DNA of 10,098 nt from Thiolapillus brandeum (GCA_011051425.1 DRLF01000327.1:1-10098); one strand, 5' to 3'; counted from the first letter of the stretch, positions 1 through 7,498 are shown. The notes: generated by a model from the letters alone, not told the origin. Made by a program: numbers and translations.

Positions 1-722
1 AAAAAGTGGGCCGGGTACACCGAGCCATGGCGCCGGGCAATTTCACCTATTCCTCCCACATGGCCATGTTCATGGGCTTTACGCCTGGCGATGCTTTGTC
101 GCGGGAAACCGGCGTCAATCCCAAGTTCGGCAAGATCTTTCGTATGAGCCAGGGAGGGATTGCGGGAAAGGGCAAGGAATACTTTCTGCTGGAAGGGCGC
201 AATATAGTCGACGGTTTCAACCGCAAGGGTTACCGCACCATTGGAACCGGCGCCGTGGGATGGTTCAATCCGGCAACAGAAACGGCCGGCAACCTGATCA
301 ATGATTTTCAGCATTTCTATTATCACGGTGATCCCTGTGTCACCTGGACCTTGCCACAGCAGCTGCGCTGGCTTGCCGAACAACTGCGCGCGGCGTCCTC
401 CCCGGCATTTACTTTTCTGAACATTGGCGAAACCCACGTGCCTTACTATTTCGAGGGTGCGCCCTGGTCACCCCAGGACAATCCCTGTATTCCGTTTGGT
501 GAGAACAACGATGCGGTCGAATCCCGTCGTCGCCAGATCCTGGCCCTGGAATGGGTGGATACCCGGCTGGCGCCCCTGCTCGATGCCTTTGCCGATGCGA
601 CGGTGGTGGTTTGTGCCGACCACGGCGACTGCTGGGGTGAAGACGGCCTCTGGGAACACGGCATTTCCCACCCCAAGGTGCTGGAAGTACCCTTGCTGTT
701 TCGTATCGGCGCGACGGAATGA
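1..722 (+). CDS. Sulfatase/alkaline-phosphatase-fold hydrolase or transferase, 5'-truncated
   Basis: Partial gene: the frame is open to the left edge, so the real start lies upstream; the GTG at 6 is only the first start-like codon in the window. About 239 C-terminal residues are visible. Seen: an APGNFTYSSH stretch (codons about 33-59) resembling the TLPSH-type nucleophile motif of sulfatase-fold proteins, and near the C-terminus a metal-ligand block (ADHGD, then GEDGLWEHG and LEVPLLF, about 618-705) typical of the superfamily. The nucleophile position holds Thr rather than the Cys or Ser that becomes formylglycine in true sulfatases, so a phosphatase or phospho-/glycero-phosphotransferase role on a glycan is at least as likely as sulfate ester hydrolysis. 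No membrane segment is visible in this part. The stop overlaps the permease start by ATGA, so it belongs to the export operon. The fold is fairly sure; the substrate is unknown. Confidence 0.8.
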   Translation, partial: KVGRVHRAMAPGNFTYSSHMAMFMGFTPGDALSRETGVNPKFGKIFRMSQGGIAGKGKEYFLLEGRNIVDGFNRKGYRTIGTGAVGWFNPATETAGNLINDFQHFYYHGDPCVTWTLPQQLRWLAEQLRAASSPAFTFLNIGETHVPYYFEGAPWSPQDNPCIPFGENNDAVESRRRQILALEWVDTRLAPLLDAFADATVVVCADHGDCWGEDGLWEHGISHPKVLEVPLLFRIGATE

Positions 723-1477
723 CGCCGCACTACCTGCAACTCATCCTGTACAAGGCGCGGGCCGACCTGAAAGTCGAGGCCGCCAGGGGCTATATGGGCA
801 TGTTGTGGTGGGTGCTGGAGCCGGTGCTCTATATGGGTGCTTTCTACATTATCTTTGCCGTGGCGCTGCAGCGTGGCGGTGAAAACTTCGTGCCCTGGCT
901 GCTGACCGGGCTGGTTGTGTGGAAGTGGTTCGATACCACGGTGCGCATGTCGCTGAATGTCATCACTGCAGGCAAGGGGCTGATGTCCCAGGTGTATCTG
1001 CCAAAGGTGTTTTTTCCCGCTGTCGTTATCCTGAAGAATTCCGTGAAGTTTCTGGTGACCCTGGTATTGCTGCTGCTGTTCCTGCTGGTGTACGGCATGC
1101 CCCTGGGCTGGTCCTGGCTGATGGTACCGGTACTGCTGCTGGTACAGCTGCTGCTGATCTGTGGTGTCACTTTTTCCGTATCCGCGCTGACGCCCCTGTA
1201 TCCGGACCTCAAACTGCTGATGAACAATGTGCTCATGCTCATGTTCTTTCTGTCCGGTGTGTTTTTCGATACCAGCAGGCTGGAAGGCTGGCTGGCCGCG
1301 CTGCTGGACCTCAATCCCATGGTGCACATTATCCATGCCTGGCGGGATGTGCTGCTGTTCGGGCGGCTGCCGGACCTGGCCGCACTGGGACTGGTGATGC
1401 TGTTTTCCCTGGCCCTGTGCGGACTGGGACTCTACCTGCTGCGGCGTTATGACCGCCTTTATCCGAGGCTGGCATGA
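719..1477 (+). CDS. ABC-2 type polysaccharide/glycolipid export permease (Wzm/KpsM/TagG-like)
   Basis: Integral inner-membrane protein of 252 residues, the usual size for the permease of ABC-dependent polysaccharide exporters. Seen: an N-terminal amphipathic part with RGYMGMLWWVLEPVL (residues about 23-37), matching the R-x(2-4)-LG-x-LW-x-x-x-x-P signature of ABC-2 permeases; about six hydrophobic segments (near 30-50, 58-75, 103-125, 133-155, 172-190 and 223-243); and LNPMVHIIHAWRDVLL before the last one, another family hallmark. It would form a homodimer with two copies of the ATPase encoded next and move a lipid-linked glycan to the periplasm. Both ends overlap their neighbours by 4 bp (ATGA), indicating translational coupling within one operon. 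The sequence does not say whether the cargo is O-antigen, capsule or another glycan. Confidence 0.92.
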   Translation: MTPHYLQLILYKARADLKVEAARGYMGMLWWVLEPVLYMGAFYIIFAVALQRGGENFVPWLLTGLVVWKWFDTTVRMSLNVITAGKGLMSQVYLPKVFFPAVVILKNSVKFLVTLVLLLLFLLVYGMPLGWSWLMVPVLLLVQLLLICGVTFSVSALTPLYPDLKLLMNNVLMLMFFLSGVFFDTSRLEGWLAALLDLNPMVHIIHAWRDVLLFGRLPDLAALGLVMLFSLALCGLGLYLLRRYDRLYPRLA

Positions 1478-2160
1478 ACCCGGTGCTGATACTGGAAAAC
1501 GTGGGCGTGGCCTATCGGCGTGGCCGCAGTCTACGTGGCGGTGAACTGTACTGGGCGCTGAAGGACATCTCCCTGGAGCTGAAGCACGGTGAAACCCTCG
1601 GCGTGATCGGCCGTAACGGTGTGGGCAAGACCACCTTGCTGAAGGTCATCGCCGGCATCATTGCGCCGGACCGGGGGGAAATCCGCAATGCGGGCGTCAG
1701 CGCATCCCTGCTGTCCCTGCAGGTGGGTTTCGTGCCTCTGCTTACGGGAAGAGAGAATGCCATCCTGTCCGGCATGCTGCTGGGCGCGCCCAAATCCCGC
1801 ATCGAGCAGAACATGGATGAACTGGTAGCCTTTGCCGAACTGGAAGACTTCATCGACGAGCCGGTATCCAGCTACTCGGCGGGCATGCGGGCGCGCCTGG
1901 GGTTTTCTGTCGCCATGCAGGCGGATCCGGATATCCTGCTGATCGACGAGGTGCTGGGGGTGGGCGATGCGGCCTTCAGGAAGAAATCCTCGGAAGAGAT
2001 ACAGCGCAGAATCCGGTCCAACCGCAGTGTGATCCTGGTATCTCACAATACTGCGATGATGGCCAGGCTCTGTGACCGGGTGGTATGGATCGAGCAGGGG
2101 GTGTCGCGCATGCAGGGTGAGGCGGGAGACGTACTGGCGGCTTACGAAGCTTCGATCTGA
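1474..2160 (+). CDS. ABC transporter ATP-binding protein for polysaccharide export (Wzt/KpsT/TagH-like, no C-terminal sugar domain)
   Basis: Cytoplasmic ATPase of 228 residues that powers the preceding permease. Seen in order: Walker A GRNGVGKTT (46-54), Q-loop Gln83, signature YSAGM (134-138; SAGM replaces SGGQ, as is usual in the polysaccharide-export subfamily), Walker B DILLIDEV (153-160), D-loop LGVGDAAF (161-168) and switch His191 (LVSHN). The TGREN segment after the Q-loop also fits this subfamily. The protein stops right after the nucleotide-binding domain. It therefore lacks the C-terminal carbohydrate-binding domain that O9a-type Wzt uses to recognise capped O-antigen, and is closer in architecture to KpsT or short Wzt forms. 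The start is an ATG overlapping the permease stop, with GAGG at 1465-1468 as ribosome site. The 3' end overlaps the convergent gene by 19 bp, so no separate terminator can sit between them. Confidence 0.94.
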   Translation: MNPVLILENVGVAYRRGRSLRGGELYWALKDISLELKHGETLGVIGRNGVGKTTLLKVIAGIIAPDRGEIRNAGVSASLLSLQVGFVPLLTGRENAILSGMLLGAPKSRIEQNMDELVAFAELEDFIDEPVSSYSAGMRARLGFSVAMQADPDILLIDEVLGVGDAAFRKKSSEEIQRRIRSNRSVILVSHNTAMMARLCDRVVWIEQGVSRMQGEAGDVLAAYEASI

Positions 2161-4001
2161 ATATCCTGCATGGTGTTCAGGCAGGCTTCCCAGCCGCGTA
2201 TGCCCTGGGCGTAACGTTTCCAGAGCGTGCGCGCCAGCGCCTTCTGTTCGTCTTCACCGCCGGGTACAGCCTGAAAACCACGGGGAAGCGGGGCAGCCAG
2301 GCTCTGTTCTCCCGCCTCGATGATGCGCTGCAGGTCCTGTTGCCAGAAGCCGGGCGCTTCATGGCTTTCGTCCAGCACCTTGGCCAGCCGGCTGATTTGC
2401 GTGGTGCGCAAACCCAGCGTCTGTTCCGCAATCTTTTCTTCCAGCGCCCTGTCGTCCAGCCGGCTCAGGCCAGAAAAGAAACCGGCGCAACCGCGCAGGC
2501 GATCGCTGGCTGATCCTGCTGGCAGGGTTGGGGTATCGAGCACCAGCGCGTCGGCGGAGAAATCCAGCAAACCGTAATTCTGGGGTTTGAGAGAAAGATC
2601 CTGTTCCCACTGGCGGTGTTCGGCTGGCAGGTGAGGCACCGCCCAGGGGTTGTCCAGGAACAGGGCGTCGGGGTGAAGATGGTGCAACAGGACACCGAAC
2701 AGCAGGTCTTCATTCCTGAGCAGCGGAAAAAACGGCGGTGTCAGCCGGGCGCAGTCGATGCCGGTCAGGGGCGACATCAGTGAAAACTGGTTGCGAAAAG
2801 CGGGGCCGAAACTGCCCATCCAGGTGTTGCGCGAACGGATGTGTCTGCGGTAGTCCTGCTCCGAGCTGAACAGCTTGCCGCGGTATTGTGCCGGCAGCTG
2901 GTAGATCCAGATATTCGATGCCGTACCCGGATCGCCGGCGTAGCCACAGGCGGTCAGCAGAATTTTTGAATCCGGCTGCACCTGGGCAAAATCGGCGGGA
3001 TAAAGATTGCGCAGGGCGCTTTGTGGCAGCGCGTCTTCCCCCAGCAGGGAAAGGGTCTCGCCAAGGCTGGCTCCCAGGGCCTGGCTGAAGCTGCCGGCGC
3101 TCGGGTCGGTGTTTTCCGGGTCCAGCAGCGTTTGCCACTCGTTGTCCGAACCAAAGAAGTCCGCTACCCGCGATCGGGAAGTGATCTCCGGACCCGTTGG
3201 GCCTGTCGGGGGACTGACCCGCTGAAAAAGAATGTCGTCGTCCACCAGTACCAGCTTGCTGCCCCTTGACAGCAGCAGCCCCCAGTTGCGCGTACGCCCA
3301 TAGGAAGGAATAGCCGGGTTTTCCCCGTAGCGTCCCAGCAGAAATGCGATACCTTCGGCATGTTCCGGCAGTTGTGACTGCAGCTGCTGCAGAACCCTTG
3401 CCTGTTCGTCGATCCCGAAATAATGCAGTTTTACGCCATGAGCTGCGGAGAAGTCCCGGCAGATGGCGCGGTTCTTTTCCCTCTTTTCCGCTTTCCGGGA
3501 GTCGTCGATCACGTAATAGCGGTTGGTCCCGAGGAAGCGGTGATTGGCCGCCATGCTTTCCAGCAGGCGGGCCAGGGCCTCACTGCGGTCACAGCTGAGA
3601 ATGCAGTAGCACAATGCGGTTTCTGCCGGCTGAAAGCCTGAAACCGGTTTGATGCTTTGGGTCTTGGCGGATGCCGAGAGCATCAGTCCTGCCTGCCCGA
3701 TGCTGTTCAGTACCTGCCGGATGTCGTCCGGTTCATCACGCAATTCGGGGATTTCCCGGCCCACATGCTGTATATGCTCGGACAGGGTGCGGAACTCCCG
3801 GCACAGGCGCAGGGAATAGGCCACGTCATTGGTGACGGTGATCTGTTTTCCGCTGCTCCTGCTGCGCAGCAGCACACGCTGGCCGGGCAGTGGGAATTCC
3901 ATGCAGTCATCGAAAGCGGTCAGGTCTTCTTCAGCCGGCGCAGCCGGGGCGGTCGCAAGGTTGTAACTGAAGGAAAAATTGTAGCTGCTGCCGTCATTCA
4001 T
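2142..4001 (-). CDS. Glycosyltransferase-like protein with PqqD-like N-terminal domain
   Basis: A 619-residue protein, probably cytoplasmic (no signal peptide or membrane segment). Residues 1-33 are a Tyr/Phe/Ser- then Ala/Pro/acid-rich leader. Residues about 38-110 read like a PqqD-type winged-helix domain: paired strands (QRVLLRSRSSGKQITVT), a VAYSLRLC helix, RTLSEHI, then a helix ending in GLML. Residues about 128-470 look like a GT-A glycosyltransferase: CYCILSCDRSEALARLL, YYVIDDS, SYGRTRNWGLLLSRGSK, the DxD-like VDDDILF (DDD 254-256) and RNEDLLF (429-435), which could hold the catalytic base. Between these lies an insertion starting with PPTGPTGPE (264-272). Residues 500-619 are mostly helical. 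The ATG at 4001 is the furthest possible start because an in-frame TGA lies two codons upstream; it has no clear Shine-Dalgarno, and Met34 (3902) is an alternative. The glycosyltransferase call is moderate; the PqqD-like call is inference from pattern only. Donor and acceptor are unknown. Confidence 0.65.
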   Translation of the reverse strand: MNDGSSYNFSFSYNLATAPAAPAEEDLTAFDDCMEFPLPGQRVLLRSRSSGKQITVTNDVAYSLRLCREFRTLSEHIQHVGREIPELRDEPDDIRQVLNSIGQAGLMLSASAKTQSIKPVSGFQPAETALCYCILSCDRSEALARLLESMAANHRFLGTNRYYVIDDSRKAEKREKNRAICRDFSAAHGVKLHYFGIDEQARVLQQLQSQLPEHAEGIAFLLGRYGENPAIPSYGRTRNWGLLLSRGSKLVLVDDDILFQRVSPPTGPTGPEITSRSRVADFFGSDNEWQTLLDPENTDPSAGSFSQALGASLGETLSLLGEDALPQSALRNLYPADFAQVQPDSKILLTACGYAGDPGTASNIWIYQLPAQYRGKLFSSEQDYRRHIRSRNTWMGSFGPAFRNQFSLMSPLTGIDCARLTPPFFPLLRNEDLLFGVLLHHLHPDALFLDNPWAVPHLPAEHRQWEQDLSLKPQNYGLLDFSADALVLDTPTLPAGSASDRLRGCAGFFSGLSRLDDRALEEKIAEQTLGLRTTQISRLAKVLDESHEAPGFWQQDLQRIIEAGEQSLAAPLPRGFQAVPGGEDEQKALARTLWKRYAQGIRGWEACLNTMQDIQIEAS

Positions 4002-4026
4002 GATTCATCTGACCGGGGAAAACACG

Positions 4027-4032
4027 TATCAT
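4027..4032 (+). promoter_or_regulatory. Candidate -10 box in the divergent intergenic region
   Basis: The 96-bp gap between the minus-strand glycosyltransferase-like gene and the sulfotransferase must carry the start signals of both. TATCAT matches TATAAT at five of six bases. A weak -35-like TTCATC sits at 4004-4009 with a 17-bp spacer. It would start the sulfotransferase-glycosyltransferase unit with a leader of roughly 60 nt. I saw no convincing promoter for the minus strand. Confidence 0.3.
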
Positions 4033-4097
4033 CCAGGATATGTGCGAAGCTTACCTCATTCCGCTGAATTCTGCCTCGACGGGGACGGAGTCTGTCC

Positions 4098-5285
4098 GTG
4101 TCTGAGGAACGGATACTCATCCTTGTGCTGGGTATGCACCGCAGCGGCACTTCGGTGCTCACGCGGGTGCTGAATCTCCTTGGCGCCGATGTGGGACAGG
4201 ATCTTCTCGGTGCCCGGCAGGATATCAACGCAAGAGGTTTTTGGGAGCACCGGGAGCTGATCGCCATTAACGAAAAGCTGCTCTCCGTCCTGGACAGAAG
4301 CTGGTATGACTTCCGGCCCCTGCCGTCGGGGGTGTGGACAGGTGAGACCATCGCCGGATTTCAGGATCAGGCGGTGACCTTCCTGAATACAGCATTTGCC
4401 GGGGCAGCGACCCTGGCCGTGATCAAGGATCCCCGCCTGTGCCTGCTGCTGCCCTTCTGGGAATCGGCCGCCAGGCAGGCGGGCTGGAAGCCGGTGGTGG
4501 TTCTGGCGACCCGCTCCCCTGCAGAAGTCGGCGCATCCCTGTGTCACCGTGATCCACTGACCCCGTCGAGTGCAGACCTGCTGTGGCTGCGCTATACGGG
4601 GGACAGTGAAAAGTACAGCCGGGAGCTGCCACGTGTTTGTGTGGACTATGCCGGGTTGCTGGCAGACTGGAAAACCACCCTGGACAGGGTGGGTACAGCA
4701 TTGGGAATAAGCTGGCCAGTATCGACCGGAACCGCTTCGGAGGCCGTGTCGCAAGCCATCGACCCCGGCTTGCGCCATCAGCAGGCGGCGCCAGAGCGCC
4801 AGGGGAAGTTGGGTGAGCTGACCCGGCAGGCCTGGCAGCTGCTGCAAAGCGGAGATCCGGACAGGCAGGCGCTGGATGCTGTCTGGCAAACCTGTGACCG
4901 GCTGCTGGAAGACGGTGGCGAGCTGACAGATGCCCTGGCTGCCACCAACCGGCGGCTGTTTACCGTCAACAACGAATTGCAGGCACTGGGTGGGGATCAC
5001 CGGAAAGCGCTGGATGTGGTGGCCGAAAAGGATGAACAGCTCGAAAAACTTGCGGGTGAGCTGGAGCATGCCCACGCCGTGATCGATGAACGCGACGCGC
5101 AGATTGCCGGTCTGTCCCGGGAGCTGGAATATGCCCGGTCGGTGGTGGAAGAACGTGACGCCCAGTTGCAGAAGCTGGCCGGCGAACTGGAACATGCTGT
5201 TGCCATCGTTAAAGAGCGTGATGCGCAGCTGAACCACACGGCGGTGAAAATCGTGCGTAAACTGTTTGCCGTGGACAGGCAATGA
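4098..5285 (+). CDS. Sulfotransferase family protein with repeat coiled-coil C-terminus
   Basis: A 395-residue cytoplasmic protein likely to transfer sulfate from PAPS to a glycan. Seen: LVLGMHRSGTS near the N-terminus (residues 10-19), the P-loop-like 5'-phosphosulfate-binding motif; QDINARGFWEHRELIAIN (41-58), typical of bacterial sulfotransferase-like proteins; KDPR (110-113) and RSPAEVGASLCHRD (139-152), the usual 3'-phosphate-binding region. The catalytic domain ends near residue 215. The rest is predicted helix, and residues 298-381 are four tandem 21-residue (three-heptad) units of coiled-coil type. The end is basic and hydrophobic (KIVRKLF). The GTG at 4098 is the first standard start after an in-frame TGA at 4065-4067, and GGAG at 4087-4090 supports it. 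The stop overlaps the next start by ATGA, so it is coupled to the double glycosyltransferase. The family is confident; the acceptor sugar is unknown. Confidence 0.85.
   Translation: MSEERILILVLGMHRSGTSVLTRVLNLLGADVGQDLLGARQDINARGFWEHRELIAINEKLLSVLDRSWYDFRPLPSGVWTGETIAGFQDQAVTFLNTAFAGAATLAVIKDPRLCLLLPFWESAARQAGWKPVVVLATRSPAEVGASLCHRDPLTPSSADLLWLRYTGDSEKYSRELPRVCVDYAGLLADWKTTLDRVGTALGISWPVSTGTASEAVSQAIDPGLRHQQAAPERQGKLGELTRQAWQLLQSGDPDRQALDAVWQTCDRLLEDGGELTDALAATNRRLFTVNNELQALGGDHRKALDVVAEKDEQLEKLAGELEHAHAVIDERDAQIAGLSRELEYARSVVEERDAQLQKLAGELEHAVAIVKERDAQLNHTAVKIVRKLFAVDRQ
4989..5240 (+). repeat. Four tandem 63-bp units encoding 21-residue coiled-coil repeats
   Basis: Units at 4989-5051, 5052-5114, 5115-5177 and 5178-5240 inside the sulfotransferase gene. 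The encoded units begin with GGDHRKALDVV, AGELEHAHAVI, SRELEYARSVV and AGELEHAVAIV, and share a later ERDAQ or EKDEQ core followed by a hydrophobic residue. Units 2 to 4 are close to each other; unit 1 is more divergent. A period of 21 is exactly three heptads, so the coiled coil stays in register. Confidence 0.85.
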
Positions 5286-7480
5286 CCCGCACGGTGGATG
5301 TGATCGTCCCGGTGTATGGCGGGAGGGAAGAACTGCGGCGCTGCCTGGAATCCGTGGTGGGCAGTCTCCAGCGCACGCCGTACCGGCTTGTCCTCATCAA
5401 CGATGCTTCGCCCGACCCTCATATAGCGGATGATCTGCGGCGCTTTGCCGCCGGCCATGATCAGGTTGAGCTGCTGGAAAATGCACAGAACCTGGGCTTT
5501 GTCGCCACCGTCAACCGGGGCATGGCGCTCAGTGATGAAAACGACGTGGTACTGCTGAACAGCGATACGGAAGTGGCCAATGACTGGCTGGACCGGCTGG
5601 TCAGGGCGGCGGACAGCGACCCGAAGATCGGTACGCTGACGCCTTTTTCAAACAACGCCACCATCTGCAGTTTTCCCCGCTTCTGCCAGTCCAGCCCGCT
5701 GCCGCAGCCATGGGACGTGGCTTCTCTGGATGCCGTGTTTGCCAGGGTCAACAGCGGAGAACTTGTCGATATTCCCACCGGCGTGGGGTTCTGCCAGTAC
5801 ATCCGGCGGGAATGTCTGAAGCAGACCGGGCTGTTCGATGTGGAGCGCTTCGGACGCGGTTACGGTGAGGAAAACGATTTCTGCCGACGCGCCGCCAGGC
5901 TGGGATGGCGCAACGTGCTGTGCTGCGATGTGTTCGTCTTCCACGAAGGCGGAGTGAGCTTTTCCGATGAGCAGGCAGAGCGTGTCGCCCATGCCCAGGA
6001 AATACTGCAGCAGCTGCATCCGGACTACCACTCGCTGGTGGAACAGCATATCCGGCAGAATCCCGCGCAGCTGCAGCGCACCCGGGCGCTGATCGAAATG
6101 TACCGCAGCTCGCCGCGGCAGAAGGTGCTGCACCTGACCCATCACCTCGGCGGGGGCACCAAGAAGCATATTCATGAGCTGTCGGACTGGCTGGCTGCGG
6201 ACATGGATGCACTGGTGATACGGCCTGTGGAAGGCGGAGGAGCGCGGCTGTCTTTCGGCGCCACGGACGAGGCGAGCGACCTTTTCTTTTCCCTGCCTGG
6301 TATGTACCCGCAGCTGCTGGAACTGTTGCGCAGGATGAATGTGAGTCACCTGCATTTCCATCACACCCTGGGGCTGGAAACCTGTCTGTGGGGTTTGCCC
6401 GACGACCTGCAGCTGCCTTTCGATGTCACGCTGCACGACTACTATTTCATCAATGCGCATCCCAGCCAGACGGATGCCAGGGGACGCTACACGCCGGACC
6501 TGCAGGCACAGGCCAGCTCCTATCCCCTGTCGGTCAGTATCGATGAGTGGCAGGCCAATCAGCGGCGGCTGCTGGAGAAGGCGCAGCGGGTGATCGCGCC
6601 GTCGGCCTCGGTGGTGAAGGAGTTTGAGCGTCACTATCCCGGCCTGAACTATCTGGTCGCCTGGCACCCCGACAGCGAGGCGCACATGCCCTGGCCGGCT
6701 GTGTACAACCGCTATGCGGAAGACCGTCCCCTGCGCGTGCTGGCGCTGGGCGCGCTGAGTCCGGAAAAGGGGCCGGACGTTCTCGAAGCCGTCGCTCTGG
6801 AGGCGCGCAGGCAGGGGCTGCCCCTGGAATTCCATCTGCTGGGTTATGCCTATCGCCCGCTGGCGGATGCCGTTGTCGAACATGGAGCCTACAGCGAGGC
6901 GGACCTGGAGCAGCATCTGCAGGCGATCCGGCCTGATCTGGTGTGGTTCACAGCGCTGTGGCCCGAAACCTACAGCTACACGCTGAGCGAAATGTTTCTC
7001 GCCGGCCTGCCCATGGTGGTGCCGGATATCGGTGCTTTTCCTGAGCGTGTGCTGAACCGGCCTCTGACCTGGGTGCAAGCCTGGGATCTGCCTGCCGGCC
7101 AGTGGCTGCAATGGTTTGTTTCGGCCAGGGACGAACTGGCAGGTGCCGGGACGGAAAGCCATGCCTGGCAGGATCAGCCGGTACCGGAGGCGACAGAAAA
7201 CTTCTACCGCAGGCAATATCTGGCCGACATCGAACCCCGGACCGCACCAGAGTTGACTCCTTTGGATGATCAGTGGCTGGAAAACCTGTTGCAGCAGTCC
7301 CGTAGCGCAGAAAGCGGCCAGGGACGCCGGAGCCGCAAGGAACAGCTGTTGCTGCACCTTCTCACGCTCAGGCAGGGGCGGGTAGGGCGTTTCGTGTCCC
7401 GCCTGGTGCCCGTGAATATACAGCGGAAGCTCAAGCGCCGTCTGTCCAGAAAGCCGATTCACGAGCTCCAGCGCAAATAA
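5282..7480 (+). CDS. Bifunctional glycosyltransferase: GT2 N-terminal domain fused to GT4-like C-terminal domain
   Basis: A 732-residue cytoplasmic protein carrying two sugar-transfer modules. Residues 1 to about 265 are GT2 (GT-A fold): VDVIVPVYGG (5-14), INDASPD (39-45), NLGFVATVNRG (70-80), LLNSDTEV (91-98, an NSD variant of DxD), GYGEENDFC (193-201, catalytic-base region) and HEGG (221-224). From about 280 a GT-B fold follows: KVLHLTHHLGGGTKKHIHEL (281-300), HLHFHHTLG (357-364), ALGALSPEKGPDVLEA (488-503), and PETYSYTLSE to PDIGAFPERV (561-590) with the E-x7-E pattern of GT4 enzymes (Glu562, Glu570). The C-terminus is basic (KLKRRLSRK). Such fusions usually add two successive sugars during O-antigen or capsule assembly. 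Its ATG overlaps the sulfotransferase stop. The fold assignments are firm; donors and linkages cannot be read. An alternating polymerase is an alternative. Confidence 0.88.
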   Translation: MTRTVDVIVPVYGGREELRRCLESVVGSLQRTPYRLVLINDASPDPHIADDLRRFAAGHDQVELLENAQNLGFVATVNRGMALSDENDVVLLNSDTEVANDWLDRLVRAADSDPKIGTLTPFSNNATICSFPRFCQSSPLPQPWDVASLDAVFARVNSGELVDIPTGVGFCQYIRRECLKQTGLFDVERFGRGYGEENDFCRRAARLGWRNVLCCDVFVFHEGGVSFSDEQAERVAHAQEILQQLHPDYHSLVEQHIRQNPAQLQRTRALIEMYRSSPRQKVLHLTHHLGGGTKKHIHELSDWLAADMDALVIRPVEGGGARLSFGATDEASDLFFSLPGMYPQLLELLRRMNVSHLHFHHTLGLETCLWGLPDDLQLPFDVTLHDYYFINAHPSQTDARGRYTPDLQAQASSYPLSVSIDEWQANQRRLLEKAQRVIAPSASVVKEFERHYPGLNYLVAWHPDSEAHMPWPAVYNRYAEDRPLRVLALGALSPEKGPDVLEAVALEARRQGLPLEFHLLGYAYRPLADAVVEHGAYSEADLEQHLQAIRPDLVWFTALWPETYSYTLSEMFLAGLPMVVPDIGAFPERVLNRPLTWVQAWDLPAGQWLQWFVSARDELAGAGTESHAWQDQPVPEATENFYRRQYLADIEPRTAPELTPLDDQWLENLLQQSRSAESGQGRRSRKEQLLLHLLTLRQGRVGRFVSRLVPVNIQRKLKRRLSRKPIHELQRK

Positions 7481-7498
7481 GCAGTTGTTCAAAGCGGA

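Noticed and set aside
446..1336. 296-codon open frame on the minus strand opposite the sulfatase-like and permease genes
   Set aside because: It spans the junction of two real coupled genes and is dominated by Gln and His, as expected from antisense of Leu-rich membrane coding sequence.
4989..5240. Tandem repeats considered as a CRISPR array or other non-coding repeat
   Set aside because: The repeats are contiguous, 63 bp long, without spacers, in frame and coding for heptads, so they are a protein repeat.
4056..5282. 408-codon open frame opposite the sulfotransferase, with repeat-like segments
   Set aside because: Its apparent repeats are the antisense of the real 63-bp coiled-coil repeats; the plus strand has a P-loop motif, a ribosome site and a coupled downstream gene.
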